A stretch of DNA of 64,000 nucleotides, taken from the NCBI GenBank assembly GCA_016709025.1, contig JADJEQ010000021.1, positions 1 to 64,000 of the forward strand, read 5' to 3'. Position 1 is the first letter of the stretch. Each line of letters starts with the position of its first letter. A model generated the notes under the pieces. That model was not told where the DNA came from, did not search any database, and was given only the letters and a program-made list of their open reading frames with translations. The translations under genes and the position numbers were made by a program. The DNA comes from Bacteroidales bacterium (GTDB taxonomy: Bacteria > Bacteroidota > Bacteroidia > Bacteroidales > Lentimicrobiaceae). Below are positions 26,601 to 33,627 of the stretch, piece after piece.

Positions 26601-27733
26601 TCATTGACTTCCAGTTGCCAGTCTTTTGAAACATACATAATTCCCGGCGCAATAAAGCCATGACGGATCAGCAGCTTTTCATAGTGGGAAATGTGGAGCT
26701 GGTTGTCGGTTCTGAAGATCTCCTTGCCCAGGGTCAGAATACAGTCGAGTACTGTACCGGGGTTGCTTACCTTCAGGTCGGCAAACAACTTGAAAATGTT
26801 GTCGAGAAATCCGAAAACCTCATCGCTCGACAATTCATTTTTGATATTGCGCAAAAGGTTGTTAAAATCGCGTAGCAGCAGTTCTTTCTGGTTCTGCATC
26901 CCCTCCAGGTGAAGCAGATAAAGCAGAAAATAGAATTTTTCGTGAAACCGTTCAAAACCGTGATGAAGCTGACGGATGTGCAGCGAAATATCGTTGAACC
27001 CTGGCATTTTCAGCAGGTCGTCCCAGGTGGCAGCTTTATCGGTTTGGCCAATCATGCCGTTAAACCAGTCCTTCCCAATGGTTTTAAATTTGTTTCCGCT
27101 GCTGGTACTGAAAAGATTGCGTTTTTCGCTCAGCCACTGATCAACGTTGGTTGTATCGCGCCAGTAGGTAGCTGTTGCAATCAGAACTTTTTTTGCCAGT
27201 ACAATTGCTTTTTGGTTGCTGTCACCGGCCCAGTTTGCCCGCGAAAAGACCCTGAGCATATAGGTGGAATTCCTGCAAACCGGGGCACTGTGCTGATCGG
27301 CTGCATGATCGACAGCCCCGAGTGCATCAGAGATAGCATTCCCTTTTTCTGATGTTGACTCCAGTAATTTCTCAATAAGTTCGAGCAGTGTATGAACAGT
27401 TTCTTCGGCGGTACTTTCACTCAATGGCCTCTGCAATACGCCTGCATAGAGACCGATGATGGTTTCCCATGCAAAATCCGAATGTTCAGGCTTGTCGTAA
27501 AACCAAAAATCGCCCAGGCTGATGCTGCGTAACTTTCCGATGACAAAATTGCTGTTGGAAAACGGATGGTTATATTCGTTGAGGCATTCAACAGCCCTGC
27601 TGTGAATGCTGTAATATTCACCTGAAAGTTCCAGGAACTTCAGGTGATCAGGGGGTATGTTGATTTTATCGGTGCGGGTTTCGCGCAGGTTGGCTGCCAG
27701 TGCATCCGATTTCATTGTTGTCTCATTACTCAT
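23636..27733 (-). CDS. PPDK/PEP-synthase-like protein with a long unique N-terminus (1365 aa)
   Basis: The C-terminal third matches pyruvate phosphate dikinase. The ATP-grasp region (~860-1190) has GSKAYFLKKL, LLSVRSGTAISMPGAMNTY and SQGEDIVAGLVHPWPV. It is followed by the swivelling phosphohistidine domain with GGSTSHAAVTA, whose His is near residue 1300, right before the end of the protein. The PEP-binding TIM barrel of real PPDK is absent. The first ~850 residues are mostly helical and not recognised. It probably transfers phosphate from ATP via His to an unknown acceptor, as glucan-water dikinase and rifampicin phosphotransferase do. The start at 27733 (MSNETTMKSD) fits the promoter; the frame is open 63 bases further upstream. 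Next gene downstream: GAPDH. Confidence 0.85.
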   Translation of the reverse strand: MSNETTMKSDALAANLRETRTDKINIPPDHLKFLELSGEYYSIHSRAVECLNEYNHPFSNSNFVIGKLRSISLGDFWFYDKPEHSDFAWETIIGLYAGVLQRPLSESTAEETVHTLLELIEKLLESTSEKGNAISDALGAVDHAADQHSAPVCRNSTYMLRVFSRANWAGDSNQKAIVLAKKVLIATATYWRDTTNVDQWLSEKRNLFSTSSGNKFKTIGKDWFNGMIGQTDKAATWDDLLKMPGFNDISLHIRQLHHGFERFHEKFYFLLYLLHLEGMQNQKELLLRDFNNLLRNIKNELSSDEVFGFLDNIFKLFADLKVSNPGTVLDCILTLGKEIFRTDNQLHISHYEKLLIRHGFIAPGIMYVSKDWQLEVNEYHIKNIRVWMELIEYSPLTFRDLLSALIIHLRLGGVFVSDTDLFQRDVTALLNSDIKPIFKQIKQLARLFPVYFNEIGAEGELREVTTAMDELSHRNDRLIHFLRKQVHTESNNTHIELTTNIIRYWYDGNSSLLEKRLPEDVKLFLSPDSMWFSGINSLMTELCEINNCMPDVLMGMPSDKIRKQLENLPVDNTLDKQRIYYIFRLIELLREKYSFNTVNLGFLLHKFSFFSQVEIEGLLSVIDRNTPDRSLRQVFHFMKKLNTIIMSEEKTEGWEDIYHKRHIAIGIPSMYGKYREPKFEALGLTFRLEKVAAGLMEQLISSINLDYITAKTLSRIYLVMDLFREGLELDGISDQGYDSNLKMFRYSLSSSSFSVGQYINILQFMSGSVREIISKYFLRIYDRQLRVLVPQLYPDEMKLGDLAGKQFLVKKSEQFYREMLSSAFMVQQLDSFISRILGSFRQMVDTYPEETIRSIMSYNTDLVISSLYKETRVMDNQVFLGSKAYFLKKLFLLGFPIPPGFVLTTEIFRRREAIQQNPFIEKELDQMIKRQVGALEKLTGQQFGNPNNPLLLSVRSGTAISMPGAMNTYLNVGLNDDIVEALSKQPNFGWTSWDCYRRFLQSWGMAYGISRDEFDMVMIDFKKRYGINQKIDFPPAQMREMALAYKSILQGHNIHVNEEPFEQLKQVIFNVLQSWSSERAQVYRDYLQIADEWGTAAIIQKMVLGNLHRNSGTGVLFTHAPDLEQPGVHLYGDFTFCSQGEDIVAGLVHPWPVTERQRKLMFGDKGISMQTAVPGIYNRLLEIAEALTETHGFSHQEIEFTFESDNPDDLYILQTRDQEIRKPDLSYVFECKMNDMHLLGRGIGLGKGVMNGILAFDMEDLKRFADRKENKILVRPDTVPDDIGMIFACDGLVTARGGSTSHAAVTAVRLDKTCVVNCTELIVNEKDKECIINGKTLKSGDLIAIDGNLGNIYEGNYPVKLAEII

Positions 27734-27759
27734 GAAGGCGTATTTGGTTGCTAAAATAA

Positions 27760-27767
27760 CAAATATA
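27760..27767 (-). promoter_or_regulatory. -7 element of the PPDK-like gene
   Basis: The minus strand reads TATATTTG (TAnnTTTG), about 27 bases before the chosen ATG at 27733, and supports that start over the upstream one. Confidence 0.45.
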
Positions 27768-27898
27768 GGAATCGGATTCCCTTGTAAGCGCCTCAACAGT
27801 TTGGCAAATGATTAAAAATGTCATGCCTTTTGCTGTCAGTTGTAACGCTCAGATAATATGGTTTGTGAAAATCGGGCTTAGGGATTCATTAAAAATCT

Positions 27899-27906
27899 TA
27901 TTTTTG
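27899..27906 (+). promoter_or_regulatory. -7 element of the DedA gene
   Basis: TATTTTTG matches TAnnTTTG. Transcription would begin near 27912, so only the ATG at 27925 can be used. Confidence 0.45.
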
Positions 27907-27924
27907 CGCCTTAAATCAAAAGAA

Positions 27925-28542
27925 ATGCTCGACGCCCTGCACGCTGTGATTGACTGGTATATGCAAAATATCAGTTATCTGACCATCTTCCTGTTAATGG
28001 CTATTGAAGGATCATTTATTCCTTTCCCATCTGAAGTGGTTATTCCACCTGCAGCATGGAAAGCTGCACAGGGAGAACTAAATTTTTCTCTGGTGGTTAT
28101 AACCGGCACGCTGGGGGCATTGTTTGGCTCTTTAATCAATTACTATCTGGGGTATTACCTGGGCCGCAAGTTGGTTTATTCATTTGCCGATACCCGGGCT
28201 GCCCGTTTTTTACTGATCACCCCCGAAAAGATTGAACAGGCTGAGCATTATTTTGTGAAACATGGCCGCAGTTCAACCTTCATCGGAAGGCTTGTGCCAG
28301 GCGTAAGGCAATTGATTTCGATTCCGGCAGGCCTTGCAAAAATGCCCCTCAAGGATTTTATCCTGTTCACCATTCTGGGTGCAGGTATCTGGAATCTCGT
28401 ACTGGCGGCTTTGGGATATTTTCTGTATTCCAAACAGGAGTTACTCCAACTGTATTATAAGGAACTTTCGTGGGTAATGCTGGGTCTGGGTGTAGTGTTT
28501 GTTCTCTATCTGGTATACAGCGGAATGAAGAAAAAGAAGTAA
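27925..28542 (+). CDS. DedA-family (VTT domain) inner-membrane protein (205 aa)
   Basis: DedA/VTT proteins act as lipid scramblases or flippases (for example recycling undecaprenyl phosphate) and affect membrane homeostasis. The sequence shows the family layout: an N-terminal membrane helix (YLTIFLLMAIEGSFIPFPSEVVIPPA), the re-entrant G-A-L-F-G-S-L-I-N-Y-Y-L-G-Y-Y-L-G-R segment, the F-x-x-R-x-x-P-G-x-R motif (STFIGRLVPGVRQLISIPAG) and two C-terminal helices. The start was moved to 27925 because the -7 promoter lies just upstream of it and the longer frame adds a non-homologous stretch. It is followed by a terminator-like hairpin and then the FNR-like gene. Confidence 0.9.
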   Translation: MLDALHAVIDWYMQNISYLTIFLLMAIEGSFIPFPSEVVIPPAAWKAAQGELNFSLVVITGTLGALFGSLINYYLGYYLGRKLVYSFADTRAARFLLITPEKIEQAEHYFVKHGRSSTFIGRLVPGVRQLISIPAGLAKMPLKDFILFTILGAGIWNLVLAALGYFLYSKQELLQLYYKELSWVMLGLGVVFVLYLVYSGMKKKK

Positions 28543-28560
28543 TAACTTCTTTCAGTTTTT
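28533..28560 (+). terminator. Terminator overlapping the DedA stop codon
   Basis: AAAGAAGT (28533-28540) pairs with ACTTCTTT (28545-28552), followed by CAG and TTTTT. The stem is AT-rich and includes the stop codon. Confidence 0.5.
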
Positions 28561-28693
28561 ACCTGGAGCAGATTTCTTTACCGTTGTGGTAGATGAGCCC
28601 ATGCCTGTTTTCCCGAAACAAAGTTGCATTTCAGATGTTTAAAGCTACTCTTTATCCTGGTTGCTATAACCGGATTTATTAAACATCTTTTTC

Positions 28694-29353
28694 ATGAAGC
28701 GTAATTTAAACCTCAATAAAGTTAAAGTCAGCCGGCAGACCGAAATTGCTCCCGGTGTATTTGTTCTTTCATTTCCCCGGCCGTGGGATTTCAGTGCCGG
28801 GCAGGTTCTGGGCATTGGCACCCATGCCACCGATGAAGCCCGGCTATACAGCATCGCCAGCGGTGAACTTGATGACGAAGTGGATGTGCTCTATAGCATC
28901 AACCCCGGGGGAAAACTTACTCCCTGGCTTTCGAAGATCGTTACCGGCGACAACATATGGGTCAGCGAACCTTTTGGTTCATTTACAGGCACCGATGATC
29001 CTGCCTGGTGGATTGCCTCCGGAACCGGGATTGCCCCCTTCAGTGCCATGTTTCGCTCGGGACTCACCGCCGGTAAAAAACTGATCCACGGTGGCCGTGA
29101 TCTCAATTCTTTCTACTTCAATAAAGATTTCAGCGGGTTTTTCAAAGAAAAATATGTCCGCTGCTGCTCACGCGACAGTGCTGAAGGTATTTACGATGGC
29201 CGGATTACGAAATACCTGTCGGAACTGCCTCAACTTCCGGCCAACGAAAAGTATTACCTTTGCGGAAGCGCAGAGATGGTGGTGGAAGTAAGGGATATCC
29301 TCATCGAAAAGGGAATTCCTTTCGACAACATCATCTCGGAAATATATTTTTAA
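28694..29353 (+). CDS. Ferredoxin-NADP reductase-like FAD oxidoreductase (219 aa)
   Basis: A short FNR-type flavoprotein. The N-terminal FAD barrel carries the R-L-Y-S-I-A-S motif that binds FAD, followed by PGGKLTPWL. The C-terminal nucleotide domain has WWIASGTGIAPFSAMF (the G-T-G-I-A-P pyrophosphate loop) and YYLCGSAEMVVEV with the family CGS motif, and ends with an aromatic residue (EIYF) that usually stacks on the flavin. It moves electrons between NAD(P)H and a ferredoxin or flavodoxin in the cytoplasm. Only 3 bases separate it from rlmN, a radical-SAM enzyme that needs a reducing system, so the pair may be functionally linked. It is ~30 residues shorter than E. coli Fpr. Confidence 0.87.
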   Translation: MKRNLNLNKVKVSRQTEIAPGVFVLSFPRPWDFSAGQVLGIGTHATDEARLYSIASGELDDEVDVLYSINPGGKLTPWLSKIVTGDNIWVSEPFGSFTGTDDPAWWIASGTGIAPFSAMFRSGLTAGKKLIHGGRDLNSFYFNKDFSGFFKEKYVRCCSRDSAEGIYDGRITKYLSELPQLPANEKYYLCGSAEMVVEVRDILIEKGIPFDNIISEIYF

Positions 29354-29356
29354 AGC

Positions 29357-30400
29357 ATGCCCGAAATTAAAGAATACCTTTTTGGAAAAACGCTTGCCGA
29401 ACTCACGGAGATTGCCGGCACTCTTGACCTGCCGAAGTATACCGGCGGTCAATTGGCATATTGGTTGTATAAAACCGACATCGATTCCTTCGATGGAATG
29501 ACCAATGTTTCGAAAAAGACCAGAAACATACTTGCCGAACACTATGATGTTGGTGTTCAGGCACCGGTGAATGTGCAGGAATCGACAGATGGTACCAAAA
29601 AGTATCTTTTCAGGGCAGGCAGTGGTAAATTTATTGAAGCGGCATATATCCCCGATGGTAAACGGCACACGCTCTGCGTATCATCGCAGGTAGGCTGCAA
29701 GATGGGATGCCTTTTCTGCATGACTGGAAAACAGGGATTTCAGGGGCATCTGACCACGGGCGAAATTCTGAACCAGTTGCGCAGTATTCCCGAAAGAAAA
29801 GAAATGACCAATGTTGTCTATATGGGCATGGGTGAGCCATTCGACAACCTTGATGCGGTGATGAAAAGCCTTGAGATTCTCACGGCGGAATATGGTTTTG
29901 CCATCAGCGTAAGAAAAGTAACGGTTTCAACCATCGGAATCGTGCCGGCCATGCGTGTTTTTCTCGAAAAGAGCAAGTGCAACCTCGCGGTGAGCCTGCA
30001 CACCCCTTTCGACGAGGAGCGCAGACGCCTGATGCCCATACAGAACGTTTATCCGCTGAAAGATGTAGTGGAAACCATCCGTGAATTCGACATCGGCAAG
30101 TACCGTCGTGTTTCATTTGAGTATATTATGTTTAAGGAAGTGAACGATACACGCCGGCACGTGAATGAGCTGGCAAGGGTGCTGAATAAAGTGAAAAGCC
30201 GCATCAACCTGATCCGCTTTCACCCAATTCCCGGCACGCCTTTGCTGGGATCGGATGAAGCCGCAATTGCTGACTTTCAGCAGGCTCTCAACGACAAAGG
30301 CATCGTCACCACACTGCGTGCTTCCCGGGGTCAGGACATTGATGCTGCCTGCGGATTGCTCTCAACAAAGGAGCTGGTCAAAGCGCAGACTTTGGAATAA
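29357..30400 (+). CDS. rlmN: RlmN: 23S rRNA A2503 / tRNA A37 C2-methyltransferase (347 aa)
   Basis: This radical-SAM enzyme methylates C2 of adenosine 2503 in 23S rRNA and of A37 in some tRNAs. The [4Fe-4S] motif C-x3-C-x2-C is at Cys114, Cys118 and Cys121 (QVGCKMGCLFCMTGKQGF). GEPFDN-type SAM contacts (MGMGEPFDNLDAV), SLHTPFDEERRRLMP and the C-terminal methyl-carrying Cys332 in GQDIDAACGLL are all present, so the enzyme looks complete. Length is normal. It is translationally linked to the upstream FNR-like gene and followed after 184 bases by the MATE gene. Confidence 0.96.
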   Translation: MPEIKEYLFGKTLAELTEIAGTLDLPKYTGGQLAYWLYKTDIDSFDGMTNVSKKTRNILAEHYDVGVQAPVNVQESTDGTKKYLFRAGSGKFIEAAYIPDGKRHTLCVSSQVGCKMGCLFCMTGKQGFQGHLTTGEILNQLRSIPERKEMTNVVYMGMGEPFDNLDAVMKSLEILTAEYGFAISVRKVTVSTIGIVPAMRVFLEKSKCNLAVSLHTPFDEERRRLMPIQNVYPLKDVVETIREFDIGKYRRVSFEYIMFKEVNDTRRHVNELARVLNKVKSRINLIRFHPIPGTPLLGSDEAAIADFQQALNDKGIVTTLRASRGQDIDAACGLLSTKELVKAQTLE

Positions 30401-30584
30401 GAAATTACCCCGAAAACAGGTTTATTCAGGAATTTTCTATTTCTCTTAAGTAACCCGGGTTTGATTTTAGGCTGAGGCGGAGGATGCCTGACCGACAGGG
30501 TTGAGTTTGATAAAAATTAATCAATACCGAAACTTTACATAGGAAGTTCTTAACCTCAACCTTAACCTTAATCTCAGCTTCTAA

Positions 30585-31931
30585 ATGCACGATCTGACAG
30601 AAGGAAAACCGGGAAAACTGATTTTGCAGTTTGCCACCCCTATGCTGATCGGCAATGTTTTTCAGCAACTTTACAATGTTACCGACAGTATCATTGTGGG
30701 CAGGTTCCTGGGTAAGGAAGCGCTGGCAGCAGTTGGAGCGTCTTTTCCGCTTATTTTTATGCTGATCTCATTCGTCATCGGCATTGCTACCGGTTCAACG
30801 ATTGTAATCGCCCAGTATTTTGGTGCGAAGGATATGGTGAAGGTTCGCCGGTCGATCGATACCATGTATATTTTTCTTTTTTTCGCATCCCTGCTGATCA
30901 TGGTCCTCGGCATTGCCTTTAGCGGCTATATATTCAGGCTGATCAGACTTCCTCAGGAGATTATCCCGCAGGCCACGCTTTATATGAACGTTTATCTGAC
31001 AGGCATGGTCTTTTTCTTTGGATTTAATGGCACCAGTGCAGTGTTGCGGGGTTTGGGCGATTCCAAAACACCGTTATACTTCCTGGTGATTTCTACCCTG
31101 ACCAACATCGTGTTTGATCTGCTGTTTGTAGTGGTGTTCAAATGGGGCATTGCCGGAGCTGCATGGGCAACTGTGCTTTCGCAGGCCGGAGCATTCATCT
31201 CGCTTATCCTTTACCTTAACCGTAAACATGAGATGGTGAAACTTACCTGGCGGAAACCCGACTGGGACAAAACCATTTTCCTGCAGAGCATCCGTATTGG
31301 TGTACCTACCGGTTTCCAGCAAACCTTTGTTTCGCTGGGTATGCTTGCCCTGCTGAGAATTGTGAACGATTACGGCACCGATACGGTGGCGGCGTATAGT
31401 GTCGCCGGCCGCATCGACGGACTTGCCGCACTGCCTGCCATGAATTTTGGTGCGGCTCTTTCTTCCTATACCGGTCAGAACATAGGCGCCGGCAAAATTA
31501 AAAGGGTGAAAGAGGGATTGGTGGCTACGCTGAACCTTTCGACCATTACGGCCGGCGTAACCTCACTGCTGGTAATGATCTTCAGGTACCAGCTGATGGC
31601 ATTGTTTACCAACGATCAGGAGGTTATTGCCATAGGCGGGCGTTATCTGCTCATTGTAGGTGGATTCTACATCATGTTTTCAAGCATGTTTGTAATCGGA
31701 GGGGTGATGCGAGGGGCCGGCGATACCCTGATCCCCATGTTTATCACGCTGTTTTCGCTGTGGATCATACGAATTCCGATTGCCTGGGTTCTGTCGCGCA
31801 GGATTGGGGTTGACGGTATCTGGTGGGCCATTCCCATTGCCTGGTTCTTCGGAATGTCCTTTTCCTACATCTATTACAGGATGGGGAAATGGAAATTAAA
31901 GTCGGTGGTAAAGTTTAAAGAACAAGCTTAA
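30585..31931 (+). CDS. MATE-family multidrug/metabolite efflux transporter (448 aa)
   Basis: This is a typical MATE antiporter of normal length with about twelve membrane helices. The N-terminal signature GKLILQFATPMLIGNVFQQL, YNVTDSIIVGRFLGKEALAAVG and GIATGSTIVIAQYFGA are family hallmarks, and the second half repeats the pattern (GVPTGFQQTFVSLG, NFGAALSSYTGQNIGAGK). Such pumps export cationic drugs or metabolites using H+ or Na+ gradients; the substrate is unknown. The upstream gap carries a short CCTTAA/CCTCAA hexamer run ending ~10 bases before the ATG. The downstream gap begins with the ~83-bp TAAAGTC-type repeat. Confidence 0.92.
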   Translation: MHDLTEGKPGKLILQFATPMLIGNVFQQLYNVTDSIIVGRFLGKEALAAVGASFPLIFMLISFVIGIATGSTIVIAQYFGAKDMVKVRRSIDTMYIFLFFASLLIMVLGIAFSGYIFRLIRLPQEIIPQATLYMNVYLTGMVFFFGFNGTSAVLRGLGDSKTPLYFLVISTLTNIVFDLLFVVVFKWGIAGAAWATVLSQAGAFISLILYLNRKHEMVKLTWRKPDWDKTIFLQSIRIGVPTGFQQTFVSLGMLALLRIVNDYGTDTVAAYSVAGRIDGLAALPAMNFGAALSSYTGQNIGAGKIKRVKEGLVATLNLSTITAGVTSLLVMIFRYQLMALFTNDQEVIAIGGRYLLIVGGFYIMFSSMFVIGGVMRGAGDTLIPMFITLFSLWIIRIPIAWVLSRRIGVDGIWWAIPIAWFFGMSFSYIYYRMGKWKLKSVVKFKEQA

Positions 31932-32035
31932 AGTCTAAAGTTTAAAGTCTAAAGTAGAATTGGAATTTAATATTTAGCATGGGAAATTACGCTTCACCTC
32001 AATAGACAAGCTAAAAGTCTAAAGTATAAAGTCTG
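31923..32035. repeat. ~83-bp dispersed repeat (one full copy, one partial)
   Basis: The unit begins CAAGCT, continues with TAAAGTC/TAAAGTT heptamers, then AGAATTGGAATTTAATATT, then GCATGGGAAATTACGCTTCACCTCAATA. It starts within the last codons of the MATE gene. Further copies lie at 33306-33545 and 57212-57415. Confidence 0.85.
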
Positions 32036-32039
32036 TTGT

Positions 32040-32475
32040 ATTTTCCCGACGCGTGCTTCCACAATCGTTGGCTAGTCTAAGTGCCTCCAGATGGTCTCGG
32101 CTTCGCTCGACCACCGGGTACTTCGCTGTATGGGCGCATCTTCCTACGCGTGTTATTACCACTTTTTTTTGCTTCGAATGCTCGTCTCCCGACGCGTGCT
32201 TCCACGACCCAATCGTTGGCTAACGCTTATTGTCACCAGATGGTCTCGGCTTCGCTCGACCACCGGGTACTTCGCTGTAGGGGCGCATCTTCCTACGCGT
32301 GTTATTACCACTTTTTTTTGCTTCGAATGCTCGTCTCCCGACGCATGCTTCCACTACTTCACCTGAGGCCTCTGCTGTAGCCGGTTGGTCTCGGCTTCGC
32401 TCGACCACCGGGAATTTCGCTGATGGGAGCGCGGCCGGGTTTGCGAGTTTCTCCTGACGCGTGCTTCAAGTACTT
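32040..32475. repeat. ~150-bp tandem repeat block
   Basis: A unit beginning AGATGGTCTCGGCTTCGCTCG, followed by a CGACCACCGGGTACTTCGCTG stretch and a CGCATCTTCCTACGCGTG stretch, starts at 32089 and 32238, with a third partial copy near 32385. CGACGCGTGCTTCCAC closes each unit. It lies between MATE and the toxin gene. Frames through it are not believable genes. Confidence 0.8.
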
Positions 32476-32543
32476 GTTTCCGACCTGCAATGTTACTTCC
32501 CTTTCGTCATTTCACTCGATTTTGCCGGACAGCAAATCCTTAT

Positions 32544-32969
32544 CTATATTTCAATGTCCTTTAATTTGAGAAAATCAGCCGGTGTCATTACCCCAAGATT
32601 GCTTTTTTTGTAGTCCCTGATGTTACGGGTGATGATCAGGCCAACATCTCCTGCTTTTTCTGCAGCGAAATTTTGTAAAGCATCTTCAAAATCGATAAAT
32701 CCCGAATCAAGTGCTTGTAATACAATGGTTTTGTCAATTACCAGAACATCGATAATTTTCAATAATTGTGATATCTTCTCTATAACTTTTTCATGCTTTG
32801 CCGTTTGCCGCAAAATGTAATAGATGTTGCTGATTATCACCGGGGTTACAAAGCCCCTTATCCTGTTTAGTTCACAAAATGATAACACTTTGGCTGCATC
32901 ATCGGAAAAAGGTTGTCTGTCAAAGAAAAAATCAAGTATCACGTCGGTGTCAATAAGCACTTTATTCAT
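32544..32969 (-). CDS. vapC: PIN-domain ribonuclease toxin, VapC type (141 aa)
   Basis: The N-terminus VLIDTDVILDFFFDRQPF gives the first PIN acidic residues. Conserved Glu/Asp occur in the middle (FIDFEDALQNFAAEKAGDVGLIITRN) and near the end (RDYKKSNLGVMTPADFL), as in the PIN group paired with DUF6364 antitoxins. PIN toxins cleave tRNA or other RNA with Mg2+ when freed from the antitoxin. Its start overlaps the antitoxin gene by 8 bases, so translation is coupled. The symbol is by analogy. Confidence 0.88.
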   Translation of the reverse strand: MNKVLIDTDVILDFFFDRQPFSDDAAKVLSFCELNRIRGFVTPVIISNIYYILRQTAKHEKVIEKISQLLKIIDVLVIDKTIVLQALDSGFIDFEDALQNFAAEKAGDVGLIITRNIRDYKKSNLGVMTPADFLKLKDIEI

Positions 32970-33219
32970 TTGATTGATATTTTTTGGTCAGAGCCTTTGT
33001 CAGTTCTTTTTTATAATCAAAGTCCTGCGGGGCTTTAAATGTTCCTTTTAAGGTATCAGTAACAGGTGTGTGTGGAGTAACGGATGTATTTGCATCGGTG
33101 GTAATTGCTTTCAGATAATTCTCAATGATATCAGACAAACTCCGTCCTTTGGATTTGGCATATTTTTTTGCCTCTTCAATTACGCTTTGTTGAATGGTCA
33201 ATGTTAGCTTGGTGTTCAT
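32962..33219 (-). CDS. DUF6364-type antitoxin (85 aa)
   Basis: The first ~45 residues (MNTKLTLTIQQSVIEEAKKYAKSKGRS... LSDIIENYLKAI) form a ribbon-helix-helix-like DNA-binding segment typical of DUF6364 antitoxins. The C-terminal half (PQDFDYKKELTKALTKKY) would wrap the toxin. It is first in the operon with the PIN toxin and probably represses its own promoter, which carries two CACGTG palindromes. Confidence 0.85.
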   Translation of the reverse strand: MNTKLTLTIQQSVIEEAKKYAKSKGRSLSDIIENYLKAITTDANTSVTPHTPVTDTLKGTFKAPQDFDYKKELTKALTKKYQSNE

Positions 33220-33241
33220 ATTGAAAATGTTGTTTGAACTA

Positions 33242-33293
33242 CAAATATACGAAAAATATATAGCACGTGCAAAATATCAATAAAATACACGTG
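33242..33293 (-). promoter_or_regulatory. Toxin-antitoxin promoter with paired CACGTG sites
   Basis: On the minus strand TATATTTG (33242-33249) is preceded by TTG ending a TTTTG run at 33270-33274, with 20 bases between the elements, which is the Bacteroidota promoter layout. Palindromes GCACGTGC (33263-33270) and ACACGTGT (33287-33294) lie 24 bp apart, the first between the two promoter elements, as expected of an autoregulatory operator. Confidence 0.6.
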
Positions 33294-33305
33294 TAGGCCA
33301 TTTCT

Positions 33306-33545
33306 CAAGCTCAAAGTTCAAAGTATAAAGTCTTAAGTAGAATTGGATTTTAATATTAAGCCTGAGAAATTACGCTTCACCTCAATAAACAAGCTTAAAG
33401 TCTAAAGTCTAAAGTTTAAAGTAAAATTGGAATTTAATATTCAGCATGGGAAATTATGCTTCACCTCAATAGACAAGCTAAAAGTCTAAAGTCTAAAGTA
33501 AAATTGGAATTTAATATTTAGCCTGGGAAATTACGCTTCACTTTA
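33306..33545. repeat. ~83-bp dispersed repeat, three tandem copies
   Basis: Copies start at about 33306, 33390 and 33474, each with CAAGCT, 2-4 heptamers TAAAGTC/TAAAGTT, TTGGAATTTAATATT and GGGAAATTACGCTTCAC. Number and spelling of the heptamers differ between copies while the rest is conserved. It lies between the antitoxin promoter and the 3' end of the helicase gene. Confidence 0.88.
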
Positions 33546-33627
33546 TTAAAAGAATAACATTTTTCACCCTGAGTCGAAGGGCCATTATTCCATCAACATA
33601 AGCTCAAACCTCCAGTCTCACTCCACG

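Noticed and set aside
32081..32408. Frames of 60-99 aa in the 150-bp tandem repeats
   Set aside because: Each repeats itself with the DNA period and overlaps others in different frames.
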